Assembly (NCBI GenBank): GCA_029204225.1
Contig: CM055106.1
Location: 33,328,361 to 33,392,360 of the forward strand
DNA from: Diphasiastrum complanatum
Lineage: Eukaryota > Streptophyta > Lycopodiopsida > Lycopodiales > Lycopodiaceae
Direction of reading: 5' to 3'
DNA: 64,000 bases
Both the position numbers and the translations under genes were made by a program. How positions within the stretch are numbered: the first letter of the stretch is position 1; every line of letters begins with the position of its first letter. Below the pieces are notes generated by a model that did not search any database, had not been told where the DNA came from, and saw nothing but the letters and a program-made list of their open reading frames with translations. This document shows, in pieces, positions 11,516 through 23,603 of this stretch.

Positions 11516-13990
11516 AACAATAAAATCGCCGAAAGCAGTTACATTGAAGGAAGAAAAGAATACATGACCAATGATGAAAAAGCAAACATCATTGCATATC
11601 AAATGGGTAATATTTTGTGAAAACGGGAACTGGTTCTCTTGTGCTTATTTTTACAATTAGGTTTATTTATTTTCATCTTTTAATTGTAGGAAGAAAACAT
11701 ATATGATAATGCAGGAGCAAATGATGATTAGATTAAACTGCTCCTCTTGGGAACAGTGCTGAAAGACTATCCGTTGTCAAGTTTTAAGGAGGCATTCAAA
11801 AATTTTATATTGCTTTCAAGAATATTGTGAGTTTGAATGTTTAATATGCTAATATGCTTTCATATTTGCATTATAATATCAACGAAAAATCAACAAAATG
11901 TGGAATTGAAGGGTTTTTTTTTCTTTAAAGCTTTCATAAGCAAAGCTTCCAACATTCTCTTGATATTTTAGTTGGAACTTTTTTTGTAAATGCTTGAGTG
12001 CACGATTTAATGGCCAAGCCCTCTAAATGTAGGAGTATGGGCAAGCATTTTTATGGGTTTGAGGTACCCTATCCTTTGGTGTGCATGGATCCAAAAAAGA
12101 TGCATAATGGACATCACCCAAAATCAAGCATAACATCACTCTTGGGGGTCCAAACAATTAAAATGGATGTCACCCAAGCCTTTTGTTGGCTTTCTATTTT
12201 GCTTTTTTTCTTTTCACTTTGAATGACAAATACAAAATGCTTTATTCTCGACAGAAAATCGAAGTGTAGGAGAAGAGTAGGGCCATGGGTCCTCCACGTG
12301 TGATGCATTCATGGTAGTTAGGATAGTGGTGATCGATCTACTATGTTGGTCGTGGGGTGGTACTTGCATTACCTTTATGGAGAGATTTTTCAATTTTTTA
12401 AGGCCGTCAGATCTATAAAAAAAAAAGTGTCTTCATAATTCTACTAGTGAAGTATTTTGTTGGTTACATCCTTCAAATGCTAGATATTGTTCGTAAGTAT
12501 AAAATTCCTAAACACCTCAGGCTTTCATTGGAGCAAGCCTGAGCACACATTTATCATGAAAGTGTCCCAGATAGCATGCTTGACTAGTGCATTATGCCCA
12601 TAAAAATTTGGGCAGAAAAAAAAAAAAATCAAATGCCCCTATAGTACTCGAGCTCCCAAATGTATAGCCTTTGCCTTATGAACTTATCTTAGCTATAAAT
12701 CTTAACATAATTTTGTAACTTCCACAATTTCGAAGGTTTTGAATATCATATTTTTTCCTCAAACCTTTGGATAGTATTAAATTTTCCTACAATCTCACAA
12801 ATGATTGGTTTTCTAGTGTTCTAATGGATGATTTAATAGAAAATTTGGGGGTTAGAACATTTTTTTTTATCATCTTTGCACCTTTGGATAGTATTAAATT
12901 TTCCTACAATCTCATAAACTATTGGTTTTCTAGTATACTAATGGATGATTTACTAAAAAGTTGGGGGCTAGAACATTTTTTATCATCTTTGTTGAACTTG
13001 AAACTTGTTCCTCATTTATTTATACAAGATCTCATAGGGCGCAATCCAAACAAAACTTTCCTTTCATGTACATAGCCTTCCATGTGGAAAGCTAAAAAGA
13101 ACTTTCAAACTGAGTTTTGCATGAAGGTGGAAGGGTGTGTGAACTCGCCTAAGAAAAGTACTCTTGGAGAAAGTTTCACAAAGAGGAAGGGAGTCCCTCC
13201 ATGGTCCAGCCCCCAACGTTGAGCCTTAGAGGCACGTTTTTGGGAGTGTGAACATTTTGGCCCAACGTAGTTAAATTGTGCCATGTGGTGCACCTGCCCG
13301 GGTCCTTGCTGACTAGATGTGCCTGTGGGCATCGATGCTAATTTCCCGCAGACTCTGACTGGCACCATTTTCACGAGCAACAGTGCGAGGCATCACTAAA
13401 TTTTGGTGGGCATTGGCACCATTTTGGTGAGCACATGCAATTTTTGAGAGCATCGGCGGGCATGGGCGCCAATTTTCCACGAGCATTGGTGCGACAATTT
13501 TGCGGGCACCAGTGCCACCTGCAGGCAGTGACAGCTCCTATTTCCCGAGCACCCAAGTGCAGACGAGTATGGTTTCCAATTTTCATATACATGACTTAGT
13601 GAACAAGAGTGATATTTGCTTATGGGATTAAGTTTTTGCCTGCTTGATGACATGGCACTCCGGGCACCCAAAAAATTTCAAAAACAAAAAAAAAGGTGTG
13701 GCTGGAGGTGTGCCGGACTCAAACCCCTACGTGCCTCCAGGGCACGAGGATCCCCCAAGGGAAGGGCCTCAGAGTGGGGCCTCCCCTTTCGGTCCGGGCT
13801 AGAAGTTTACTTCAATAGATAACAAGGGTAAATTTTTTGGAAGTCAACATCCTTCACAAAGTTTTGGGAAGATTAATTGAAAGAGATGCCATTTTTTTGA
13901 GAGAGTCCGAAGGAAGGCATACCCCCGGCAGGGCGTGAGGGTATGGGTGGTGGTGGCGGCTGCAGTGGGGGCGTTTACAACGAACACGGA
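11516..13990. other. Spacer upstream of the zinc-finger gene
   Basis: No gene supported. Contains the 117-bp tandem duplication at 12764-12993 and a G/C-richer, loosely repetitive stretch at 13380-13560 built on gagcat(t/c)ggcgggca and ccaattt blocks. Short ORFs here show no domain. Confidence 0.45.
12764..12993. repeat. 117-bp tandem duplication
   Basis: Units start at 12764 and 12881 (cctttggatagtattaaatt). The period of 117 is 39 codons, so one frame reads through both (LDSIKFSYNL twice), giving a 102-codon ORF at 12767-13075 that looks like a product of the repeat rather than a gene. Confidence 0.85.
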
Positions 13991-14026
13991 AAGAGGAAGA
14001 CGCGCAGCCGCCTCCGCCCCCCTTCT

Positions 14027-14052
14027 TCGGGGGGGGGGGGGGGGGGGGGGAG
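14027..14052. repeat. G homopolymer tract near the gene promoter
   Basis: A run of about 22 G residues followed by aggagggtgg, lying about 1.25 kb upstream of the zinc-finger start codon, in sequence that then turns C/T-rich (tctcctcctcctcctc, about 14170). Such a tract could form a G-quadruplex; its exact length may be unreliable in the assembly. Confidence 0.8.
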
Positions 14053-14149
14053 GAGGGTGGTGGGTGCGCTTCGATGGAGTAGTGTGGAGTTGCCCAAAAG
14101 ACTTCCACCGCGATCAAACAGATCGTCACCCTTTGCTTTTCCGTATCCC

Positions 14150-15297
14150 CCCTGCTCCCTCCTCACCTTCTCCTCCTCCTCCTCTGGCGAGCTAGCTACT
14201 TCCTTCCTTGCTTTCTGATCCTCATCATGCACCTTCTCCACTTGATCACTTCACAACCCACCTTCTTACTCTAATTCGTATTAGTTAGCTCATCTTGTGT
14301 GGAGCAGCTGATTGCTGGTTTAGTGCTCTGATCATGAAGACTTTTCTTGATCAATGTTGCATTTGTGAGATGGATTAGATCAGCTGCTGCAGCAGGGAAT
14401 TAAGCGGGGTTGCTTGAGGGAGTGAAGTGGGTTTGATTTGCAGCTAATTGGGTGCCGCCCATGAAGCTGCTCAATGTGCATGCGGCCAGAGGGGATTTGG
14501 TTGTATTGGGTTGAGAGAATTCGTGCTGGTAGATTTGAATTTTGATGTTGTGGATACAATTGAGTGAGGCGGTAAAGAGCGATCAAGAGGTTTGGCGGTG
14601 AGGTGTGTAGCAGTTGGATTTCTTGCAGTTAGTGACTGCAGGTTGCGGGGTCAGCTACCTGATCTTGAGGTTATTCAGCTGGAGCTGCTGCTCGACCTTG
14701 AAGACGCGAGCCATATTTTATTCGGAATTATATAGATCTAGGTTTGTTGATCTACGTTTTTGTATCGGATAACAGTTGACAGTTTGAATGTGTCTTATAA
14801 CAGAATTAGCTAAAAGCTGACGATCCGTTTTCTGTTGAAGATGATAAAAGCAACCAACTGGATCATAGATCTTAGAGAAGCTCATGTAGATCAGTGTTTT
14901 GACTGCGGATTTGCTCTTAGACTAGCTTTCATAATCAATAACTGCTTCAACGGATGCTCACCTATTTTTATCTGCTGATCTTCAGGACACCAGAAAAGGG
15001 TTGCTTGTGAAGAAGGATAGCACAGGACATGACGATCCATTGGATGAATTCAACTACTTAGCTTGGGAAGCTTTATAACTGCGATGGATGTAGAGGATCG
15101 TACAGTACTAGATCAGTACGTCATCGCGGAGGTTGGAAGTAGAAAGCAGCGACATATGTCTCAAGAAGCTACATCAGATTGCTCGGACTTAGTGGTTGAT
15201 CAAGGGTATGCAATAACTGAAGTGTCTACCATTCAAAGCAGACAACAATAGCCAAGAGCTCTTGATTTTTCAAGAGTTAATCTTTGAGGAAGCTCAG
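14150..15297 (+). promoter_or_regulatory. Probable long 5' leader of the zinc-finger gene
   Basis: A pyrimidine-rich stretch at 14140-14230 with agctagctacttccttcctt resembles a plant transcription start and early leader. The following kilobase has no large ORF and moderate GC, unlike the AT-rich spacers. The start site is not visible with certainty, and introns are possible. At least two upstream ATGs open short ORFs (15029-15061 and 15084-15251) before the main start at 15298. Confidence 0.4.
15084..15251 (+). CDS. Upstream ORF, 55 codons
   Basis: ATG GAT GTA GAG opens a 55-codon frame ending at TAA 15249-15251, 46 bp before the main ATG of the zinc-finger protein. The peptide is acidic in its first part (MDVEDRTVLDQYVIAEVG) and matches nothing I know. 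It is in a different frame from the main ORF and could lower translation of the repressor. It could also be chance, or the end of an upstream exon. Confidence 0.35.
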   Translation: MDVEDRTVLDQYVIAEVGSRKQRHMSQEATSDCSDLVVDQGYAITEVSTIQSRQQ

Positions 15298-17889
15298 ATG
15301 TATGCTGCGGAAAGGCCGGGTGCTCATAGCTCATCCAAGAGAAGAGGAGGATTCTCCAAATCTACCAATCTCATGAAAGAAATGTCTGGCTTTCAGTCAG
15401 AGAATTTGTCCGACAGCTTAGCGGATGAAGAATATAGAAGAGGTAGCAACTGCAGCAGTACTCATGTGTGCAAGTATTGCAGCAGGGAATTCTCATCAGG
15501 GAGAGCTTTGGGAGGACACATGCGTGCTCACGGATCGCTTACCTTCGACTCAAATTTTGCTGCAGCTTCTTGGAACACGAATCATCATCACGCAGCAGGT
15601 GGCATAGCGGAGAAATTAGAGCAGTTGAGCAGTTCTGGCCGCCATGGCGACGCTAGGCCTTCCCTGGAATACGATCCAGCTGATGACAATAGCGATCATG
15701 CAGTCACTGTGTCTAATTCTAATTTCAGAGGCCTTTCATACAGAATTAAGCTAGACTCTAGTTCTGGAAGCTTATGCAGAATTTACAGGAAGGAATCAGG
15801 TCGCAAATCTAGAAACAGTGACGATCCAGAAGCAGAAGCAGACGTTGATGATGACGACGTCGACGACGATGATGTAGAGGAAGAAGTAGAAGAAGACGAA
15901 TATGAAGAAGATGCATCAGTCAAAGCAAGTGCAACCTCAGCACATCATAGTAATTTTTTAGATCTGAGTGGAGATGGCGCAGATGCTCATGAAATAGAAT
16001 TCGACAATGCAAACGCGTTCGGTTTGCACATGAGTAAAGATCACGGCCCACTCTACACTCTGAGGAGAAATCCCAAACCGAGCAAACGATTCGTAGATCG
16101 AGTCCAATATGCTGTAGACACGGCGCAGGCTTCTGCATTTGCACCGCCATCGAAGAAAAGCAACAGCTCAAATCTGATCAATGACCAAGCTCACGCATGC
16201 ACAGAGTGTGGAAAAGAATTCTTATCCTGGAAGGCTTTGTTCGGCCACATGCGGTGTCATCCTGAGAGAGAATGGAGAGGTATTCAGCGTCCTATTTCTC
16301 AGGATCAAGAGAAGCTGGTGAACAGTAGTGTATGCAAGAAGAAAGCACCGCCGTCTCCTTGTGAAGAATCTGAGTATGAATCTAGCAAAGCCATCAAGCA
16401 AGCGATCTCGGATGATAATAGTGATGCAGAGAGTATAGAGGCTGCGTATATGAACGTAGAAGATAAGATTGGTCTTCAAAGCTGGATGACGGGCAAGAGA
16501 TCTAAGCGCTCTCGGCAGGTTGTTAGATCTTTGCAGAAAGTTACGGACAATGCACCCGAGTTTGGATCTTTTAACGCTAATTCTAATGAAATCAAGGAAG
16601 ATACAGACATGGCCAATTGCCTTGTAATGCTTGCTTGCGCAAGCAGAAGTCCGAAGGAGCTTACACCGAGCAATAAGATGAGAAGAACAGCGTCCATATC
16701 ATCTACTGACTTTGACAGAAGAAGCGATTCAGGACATGATATTGTACACAAGCAGCGTTCACTGAGTTCTGATCAAGGCGGGAGGGCACAACGTCATTGG
16801 CACAGCAAAGATCAATCCAGATTGAAGCTGGTCAAGGTTTATGCAGACGATAGCAGCCTTTGCGAAGGCATGAATGAAGTTGGTGGAGGCAGAGATCAAC
16901 AAGCAACAGCTGATCTGCAGACAGTAAAAGCAAAGTATGAGTGCGCCACATGCAAGAGGATATTCAAGTCTCATCAAGCTCTCGGAGGACACAGAGCGAG
17001 CCACAAGAAAGTGAAAGGATGCTTTGCAAGGACACATGCTAGCGACGGCGGGGACAGCCCTGGCAGCCCAGAAGAGGAGATTACAGACGAAGATATGCCA
17101 ATTAGATATTCAGATGAGGAGCGCCCTCCAGCTATTGGAAGAAAACATGCATATGGCCACCTGACCCATGTAGAAGATGTGAAAGAAACCACCAGCCACG
17201 GCATTAAGAGGCCCGGGTTGAGCAAGAAGATGAAAGGACATGAATGCTCTATATGTCATCGTGTTTTTCCGTCAGGCCAAGCTCTTGGGGGCCACAAGAG
17301 ATGCCACTGGGGAGGTGCTGGATCTTCTGAGGCAAGCATTGTTCCTGTTTCCAGCTCCAGCCATGTCCAGCAACAAGCTCCTGTTGTGAGCCATGGATTT
17401 CAGAGGAGAACTGGCAGAGAAGAGTTGCAGCTGGACCTTAATTTGCCAGCTCCAGAGGAGGAATATGAGAATTTTTACGTGAACTATAGGGTTTCATCTT
17501 CCGATCCACAGGTGAATCAGCTTGCCACTAGGTCGATGTCTGATGAGAGCAATGCCATCACGGTTCCAAAATCTCCTGGTGAATTCATCTCTTCCGCGTA
17601 TGATGCTCGTCAAAAGGTCACTAGCAGCGGCAATTGCAGAGGGGAACAGTTTCTTTACCCTCAATTGAAGCTTGTGGCAGCTCAGGAGACGGGATCAAGC
17701 AAGGAATATGTTGCAGCTCAAGAATCTGAGCTCGAAGGAAGCGCAGACAGGGAGCTACTTAATTGCAGGTATCTTGAACGCAACATCTGTGATCAGGATT
17801 TCACATCTGTTGAAGCTCTTGATAGCCATCAGAAGACACATACATCTGTCATGTCCTCAGTTTCAGGTCTTACCCCCATATCTGCTTGA
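15298..17889 (+). CDS. ZAT1/4/9-type C2H2 zinc-finger repressor with EAR motif
   Basis: An uninterrupted 863-codon frame; the start is the first ATG after an in-frame TAA at 15214. Four plant C2H2 fingers are visible (C-x2-C-x12-H-x3-H): residues 58-78 (SGRALGGH), 301-321 (SWKALFGH), 549-569 (SHQALGGHRASHKK) and 650-670 (SGQALGGHKRCH). A fifth, degenerate one near 831-848 lacks its first Cys (NICDQDF...HQKTH). An acidic D/E run lies at about 178-205, the CLVMLA block typical of this family at about 441-446, and an EAR repression motif LDLNLPAP at about 712-719. Order and spacing follow Arabidopsis ZAT1/ZAT4/ZAT9, which are only about 300 residues long, so this homologue has large linkers. Expected role: nuclear DNA-binding repressor of stress or developmental genes through TOPLESS-type corepressors. 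The DNA target cannot be read from sequence. It is the only intact host gene in the window. Confidence 0.93.
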   Translation: MYAAERPGAHSSSKRRGGFSKSTNLMKEMSGFQSENLSDSLADEEYRRGSNCSSTHVCKYCSREFSSGRALGGHMRAHGSLTFDSNFAAASWNTNHHHAAGGIAEKLEQLSSSGRHGDARPSLEYDPADDNSDHAVTVSNSNFRGLSYRIKLDSSSGSLCRIYRKESGRKSRNSDDPEAEADVDDDDVDDDDVEEEVEEDEYEEDASVKASATSAHHSNFLDLSGDGADAHEIEFDNANAFGLHMSKDHGPLYTLRRNPKPSKRFVDRVQYAVDTAQASAFAPPSKKSNSSNLINDQAHACTECGKEFLSWKALFGHMRCHPEREWRGIQRPISQDQEKLVNSSVCKKKAPPSPCEESEYESSKAIKQAISDDNSDAESIEAAYMNVEDKIGLQSWMTGKRSKRSRQVVRSLQKVTDNAPEFGSFNANSNEIKEDTDMANCLVMLACASRSPKELTPSNKMRRTASISSTDFDRRSDSGHDIVHKQRSLSSDQGGRAQRHWHSKDQSRLKLVKVYADDSSLCEGMNEVGGGRDQQATADLQTVKAKYECATCKRIFKSHQALGGHRASHKKVKGCFARTHASDGGDSPGSPEEEITDEDMPIRYSDEERPPAIGRKHAYGHLTHVEDVKETTSHGIKRPGLSKKMKGHECSICHRVFPSGQALGGHKRCHWGGAGSSEASIVPVSSSSHVQQQAPVVSHGFQRRTGREELQLDLNLPAPEEEYENFYVNYRVSSSDPQVNQLATRSMSDESNAITVPKSPGEFISSAYDARQKVTSSGNCRGEQFLYPQLKLVAAQETGSSKEYVAAQESELEGSADRELLNCRYLERNICDQDFTSVEALDSHQKTHTSVMSSVSGLTPISA

Positions 17890-20275
17890 TCAATATACCT
17901 CAAAAGTACAAGAAATAGGAACGCCAGACACATGACATAATCGACCTAAGATCTAACAGGGATTTGAAGTTCTGTGATCAAGATATGCGCAGAAACTACT
18001 TAATCAAAAGCTTAACATATCCGTATTCTCCTCCCATCAACTGTCAAGTGAATTTGTACAAAGGTTTCTGGTGATCAAGGCTGCATGACAGGTTAGAAGC
18101 TGCAGGAATTTGACTTCAAGATCAGCAAGCAGAAGGTCGACTTGTGGGCTTTTGTTGTTATGTAGGAAGCACATTTTTGACAAAATGCAGCTCATTTGCT
18201 GGCTAATTGGTGCTTTCTTTGTAAAGAATTATCTGCTGAATTGCTCTTTGTCAAAGGGAGTGGTAGAAACTATTTTTTCATGGTTTAGTTTAAATCAGAT
18301 ACTTTGTTAATCTAGAGCCATATGTTATGGTCACAGCTTTCAATTCTACCAATTCTTCATTATTCAACAAAACCCAAAAGCTTATTCTAATTAATAGCTA
18401 CTTTGGTGGATCTATGGCTGCATTCTCTGTCCTTGCCCGTGTTAAGTATACAGCAAAAGTGAGCTTGTCAAGTCGCCATCCATCAGAGGAACCAAAAGTG
18501 ACTATCCACACTCCATTTTCTTGCCCTGGATGTTTCAAGCATACGACACAAAATGAGCTTGTCAAGTCTTTATCCAGGAAGAAGACCAAAATCACTTTCC
18601 ACACAACTGCTCGTTAGTTGAGTGTAACATTAGCTCTCCATCTCCCTCTACTTTTGTATGCGTAAGCTAATGCACAAAAGTTGTGAGTCCAGAAAAAAAA
18701 AAATTTCCTTCTAACCTTCTTCCTTATCCTTTTGAGGATAGTCTAACCTCAGGATTTGAAGAAAACTTGCTATTGAGTCTAGTTGACTTAGGCAGATTAG
18801 ACTTCACGTGTTGGACTTTATTACAAGTAGAAGTGCTTTTCATGTTCATAAGAACATGTCAATGGTTTCCAACAATCAAGATCAAGTATTACTCTGTTTT
18901 GAGCTTGATGACCTCATGCTTGTGGGTGCAGCCAGCAGCTCCTCTTCTTTTAGACAAAGGTACTTGGAACATCATTGTGGGTTAAACCCTAATCCCTTGT
19001 GGGTTTCCCTCCAATTTCTTGCCTTTTCTAGAAGTTGTTAGGTTCTTAAAAAGCTTGCCTTCTAAATCTGCATCTCAATTTGTTTGACGACAAAATATTA
19101 CAAATTTACATGAATTAATGATTTTATTGACTTAATAAAGCTATGTAACCTAAGCTTTCTATGGATCTTCCTACTTTACTGCACACAAACTTCCTACATT
19201 TGAAAAAAATAAACAAAAAAATTCCTGCATTTTCGAAAAGTTGTCGGTTTTTTAAATGTCAACTTCCTGTAAGTTTTTTTTATGAAATTGGTTTTTGGAA
19301 AAAGATGCCAGTTCCATTCCTATACTTTGTCGGCTTTCTCGAACACAAGTGAGAGTGTATAGTGATATTCAAGAACCGACAAAGTCATCTAATTATTTGA
19401 TTGATTCTAGATTTAATTGGTGGTCTTGAGATTAGCAAGAAATTAGAAGTCCTAGAAATGAGAGGGGAAAACTCACCTAGTAGTGCATAGATAGGAGCAA
19501 AATTTGACAATACCCATAGGAAATTAGCTTTCAAATTTACTCCCTATCTTTCTTATGAACAATAGAGAGACTCGTTATGAAGTTATGAGTAGTCTTATTT
19601 TATGAAGGTTTTGTTGTAAAAACATCTTCTACACTACATCAAGTGTGTTATATTCCAATGGCATGTTGCATTACAAGTTTCATTGTCTCTACATTTCAAA
19701 TTGCAAAGGATTGATTTTTACCTTTATTTCTCTAAAAAATTGCAAGTGCACTTTCTAACTTGACGGATGTTGACAATTGAAGGAACTTAGAGGCTGAACT
19801 AAAAATAACCAACTACATTGAAAAATTGCAAGAAATCAATCAGTTTGCTAAAAATGAGCATGAGCATGAACATGAGGTGCCAACAAAGTTCCCAGCAAAT
19901 GGGCAAAAGGCCCCACCACTCATATGTCAATTTCTACCAAGGCTCAAAATTATTCAAAAGTGAACACAAGCAATTGGGTAAGAGTGCTAACTAGACCATT
20001 GTTCTTGTGGTGTCTCAAGGTGGCAACAAGCTCCAATAGCCACCATGGCCCAAACTCAAGCTCCAAAGCGAGCTCAGTTCCCACAACAAAGTACTAGCTC
20101 ATCACATGTCACATGCACAATAGGCCTAGATCTAATGTTCTAGCTCATCCATAAGTCGGAGGCTTAGCCTTGAATGTCTAGAACAACTTTGGGACTTTCT
20201 TTTGAGACACTATTGTAGTTTCATGGGCCAAGACAAGTCTTGGGAGCGTTTTGGAACCCCTAAGCCAAGTTAAGA
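17890..20275. other. 3' flank and spacer
   Basis: The zinc-finger 3' UTR probably ends before about 18310; no clear poly(A) signal decides it. The 96-codon ORF at 18327-18617 contains an internal direct repeat (gagcttgtcaagtc at 18462 and 18555) and shows no domain. At 19790-20160 a coding-like but broken stretch reads as short charged peptides with no identifiable family. A short palindrome (ccaagacaagtcttgg, 20228-20243) lies just outside the element's left inverted repeat. Confidence 0.45.
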
Positions 20276-20310
20276 CATTAGAGGAGTTCTTAATATCAAA
20301 AAGACCCTTT
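20276..20310 (+). repeat. Left terminal inverted repeat
   Basis: Reads cattagaggagttcttaat and continues to accctttaa. The reverse complement matches 29032-29066 at 34 of 35 positions (AAAGGGTCTTTTTGATATT, then A here versus G on the right, then the gaactcctctaatg block). Confidence 0.9.
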
Positions 20311-20741
20311 AAGAAATGCCATGTAGGATATACAAAAATATCAAAATAAAAAAAACAATATTGTTTATTTGCTTGCCCACACCACTCCCAAGGCCTCCCC
20401 AACTCCCAATGATCTAACCACAGTGTCTATAGTCACAGTTAAGAATTGTTAACACTTTACAGTATAACTTGACTAAATTCAAAAATATTCTCTCCATTGG
20501 TTACGAAAAGGGCAATATCTTCATTGGATCTAGAATATGACCGCCATCCCCAAATTCAAATCAGGAAAAATTGCAAAATGTTTACATATGCATTCCTTCC
20601 ACGAGAATAAAAATATGAGTGCCAACTACCTATTGGAATGAAAAAATAAGCGGCATTTCCAAATTTGAATCAAGCATACAAGCATGGAGATTGGATTGAT
20701 CGTACATAGTATATAATATAATCAAAGATGAATATTTTGTT

Positions 20742-23386
20742 TTGCTTCATAGAATCTGGTCATACTACTTTGATGCAACTGATTACTCTATTATTTTTTT
20801 GATGATGACATTATATCATCTATATGTGAATATCCCTATTGATTTGGCACCTTTGCAGAGAAGAGGAGGCAAAGGAGTTCAAATATCTGCTGAAGATCGT
20901 TCTCGTTACAGGGTAGAAGGAAAGAAAAACTTGGATTTGTGGACAGATAGAACATTATATCCACAAGATCCAAGCACTTTGAAACATCCCATATTCTCTT
21001 CAATAACTCATTTAGTTACATGGATATGCAATGGGCATAGTGGATTACTAGGATATTGTGAAAGATTGCAAAACCATGGAAAACAACTTTGTATGAATAA
21101 AGTTTACTTTTTAGAAGGTGAGTTAATTCGGATATCCTCTTATTGTCAGAATAGAGATTGTCATCTCCAAAAGACGTTAGAAGAAAATGAACAACTTAAA
21201 TAAAATAATGAATCATTACAGAAGATAACAATCAATATCAAATCAGAACTAGAGCAAATGCAATCAGTCTTACAGTCTATTCGTATTGAAAACTTACAAG
21301 TAATGAAGGATGTGGATTTGGTAAAGAAGAAGGCTGAAAGTAAGAATCGAAAGCGACAAAGTTGCAAGGATATTCACATGCTTTCAAAAGGAGGTTATCG
21401 AAATAGAAGGATTTGTGCATTCAAGTAAGCATGTTCTGAATTTTGTAAGTTTTTCAATGACATTTGGATTTAATTTCAGCTATGGTGATATTCTGTTAAC
21501 TATCTGTTTTTTTTGCAGATCTGCATTAGTAGCTCCTCGGAATATTAAAGACAATGCTTCACTAGGAATGTCATTGGGCACAATATTGACTTGCAAATCC
21601 ACTGAGCGTATCATGATGAACAATAGGATTTCAAATGTAAAGTGTAAAATAGCAGAGTCTTGATGGTGGACATTCAAAATATTTTAGATAAGACTATAGT
21701 TCAGGGTGCTTGTGATTTTGCAGGTATTAGTAGGGAAGCATATGCAACAATATTTATACTAATTAGAGAAGCTTTTAAGCAAGTTCAAATTACAAAAGTC
21801 CCAATCCCTAGGACATATCACTTGAAGAAAGAGAGGGATACATTAAACATAGGTATGCATAAGATCACTGGAACTCCATTTCATATTGAGGAGCTGTATG
21901 AAACTGATGGAAGATCGATATTCTATAATTCATCAAACAATATATTTGTTGATCTAAATTACTTGCTGAGATACATCGTCACATTCTATGATATAACCGA
22001 TGAAAAGGTGAATGACAAAATAATCATAGTACTTAATTTAGATGAGTCAGAACTTGTGAAAGGGCAGAACATGGAAAGGGTTAGTATAACTCTCATGAAT
22101 GGTGCTCTATCACAACCAGAGAACCAAGAAGATTTCAAATTCAGTGTCCAGTCAGAAAATGATATATGGTGGTTGGCAACGTTTCAGGTAACTAGCCTCA
22201 TTATTACATTACATTCATTGAATAGTATTAATACATTGTAAACTAAGTCTGATTAATTCTTTGGACAGGTGCTGAAAGAGGATCATGATATATTATCATG
22301 GATATTCTCAAGGACATCTTATCCTAGGATCATCAAGGACCATATGGATGGAGGACTTCTCAATGTTCCAGGAGTTGGAGACTTAAATGTTGAATGGCAC
22401 TTAGCAGGTGATTTGAAAACATTGAAATGTATGTATAATGTCTCCCACGGTGCTACATCAAAACACCCTTGTTTGTACTACATGAAAATGGCAACAGATG
22501 TAACTAGGAGTACAAGAATTACTAGAGAATATGCAGATCCAACCTGGAAGCCTGTGCTGCCTATCCCCTTAAAAAATGTGCATGTTTGCACTCTTCATGC
22601 AGAAGTTAGATTAATAGAAAAGATCATTTATCTTCATATAGTTTTTGCTTGGAATACTACGCCAACATTATTGGCAAAGGAAGCTATCTCTCGATTAGAA
22701 GATGTTTTATCAAAAGCGGGACTCCGTAAAGGACATGTCAAAATTCAAAAAGATGAAAAGCTTTCAGGAAAGAATGGAAACATGCCAACTAAGCCAAGCA
22801 TAGGAGGAGCAAAAGCACGTCGTTTTCTATCAAATCATACTAGTAAGGCTTCTAATATTCAACACTTAGTCCAGACAGATATTATTGCTGCCACTTAGGA
22901 CTTCGAGAAAGACGGCAAAACCAGAGTACTAAAAGTTGATGTATGGAAAAAGCTTGATAGTATGATTGCTATTTTAAGAAAAGAAAAATACTCTGATATT
23001 GATAAGAAAGCTGTCCAAAGGACTTGTGTCGAGTTTCTTATCAAAAGCATGGGGAGAAGATCACATCACTCATTACATGGTTAGTATAAAATTTTCAAAA
23101 TGCTTTCAAATTTTCATATATATTTAGATCCAAACATAAGACTAACATTATGATTTTGACATATGCAGCACATACTAAGAGATCATACAACATTTTTTGC
23201 AAATACATATGGAGCTTGAGTGTATGGTCATCACAAGGGATGGAGAAGTCACACTGGCAAGCACGAACAACATTTCATCGAAATACACAACATGGAGGAA
23301 CCAATGAAAAATGAAACTACATTTGTCAATTGTTTCAGTGGTTCTACCGCAGAGTTCAGATTCGACATATAACAAAGTCCACATGA
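20742..23386 (+). pseudogene. Element gene A: DDE-type transposase-like, decayed
   Basis: Exons run to 21424, 21519-22187, 22269-23079 and 23169-23386, with GT-AG borders. The 5' limit is unsure: an acceptor-like tttgcag precedes 20860, so part of the first open stretch may be intron. Visible in order: a probable coiled coil (about 21150-21360), SKGGYRNRR, a block DESELVKGQNMERVSI (about 22040-22090), HLAGDLKTLKCM with Asp at 22410, KHPCLYYMKM, then VCTLHAEVRLIEKI with Cys and His at 22587 and 22596, and SSQGMEKSHWQAR with Glu at 23243. The D-D-CxxH-E order fits the RNase H-fold transposases that carry an insertion domain with a (C/D)xxH motif (hAT, MULE, CACTA, P, Kolobok groups), but I cannot place it in one. 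Broken by TAA 21201, a frameshift near 21655, TAG 22896 and TGA 23312. Confidence 0.6.
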
Positions 23387-23603
23387 TACAACAAGTTTAG
23401 AAAAGCATGCAAATTCATATAGGAAGAGAAAATTAGATGATTGCTGAGTAGAAGATCATCATGACATGTTCAGAATTGCTTTGCAAATTCATTGAACAAG
23501 ATAGGAGAAATACCCAATGTAAATGTATTGATTGTATTATACCAAAATACAAAGTGTCAACTATTCATCATCAGATCTTGTATCAGATTCTATGGTAGTA
23601 TTG

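Noticed and set aside
13935-14241. Overlapping Gly/Pro-rich ORFs on both strands
   Set aside because: They arise from the G homopolymer and C/T-rich tracts and are low-complexity shadows.
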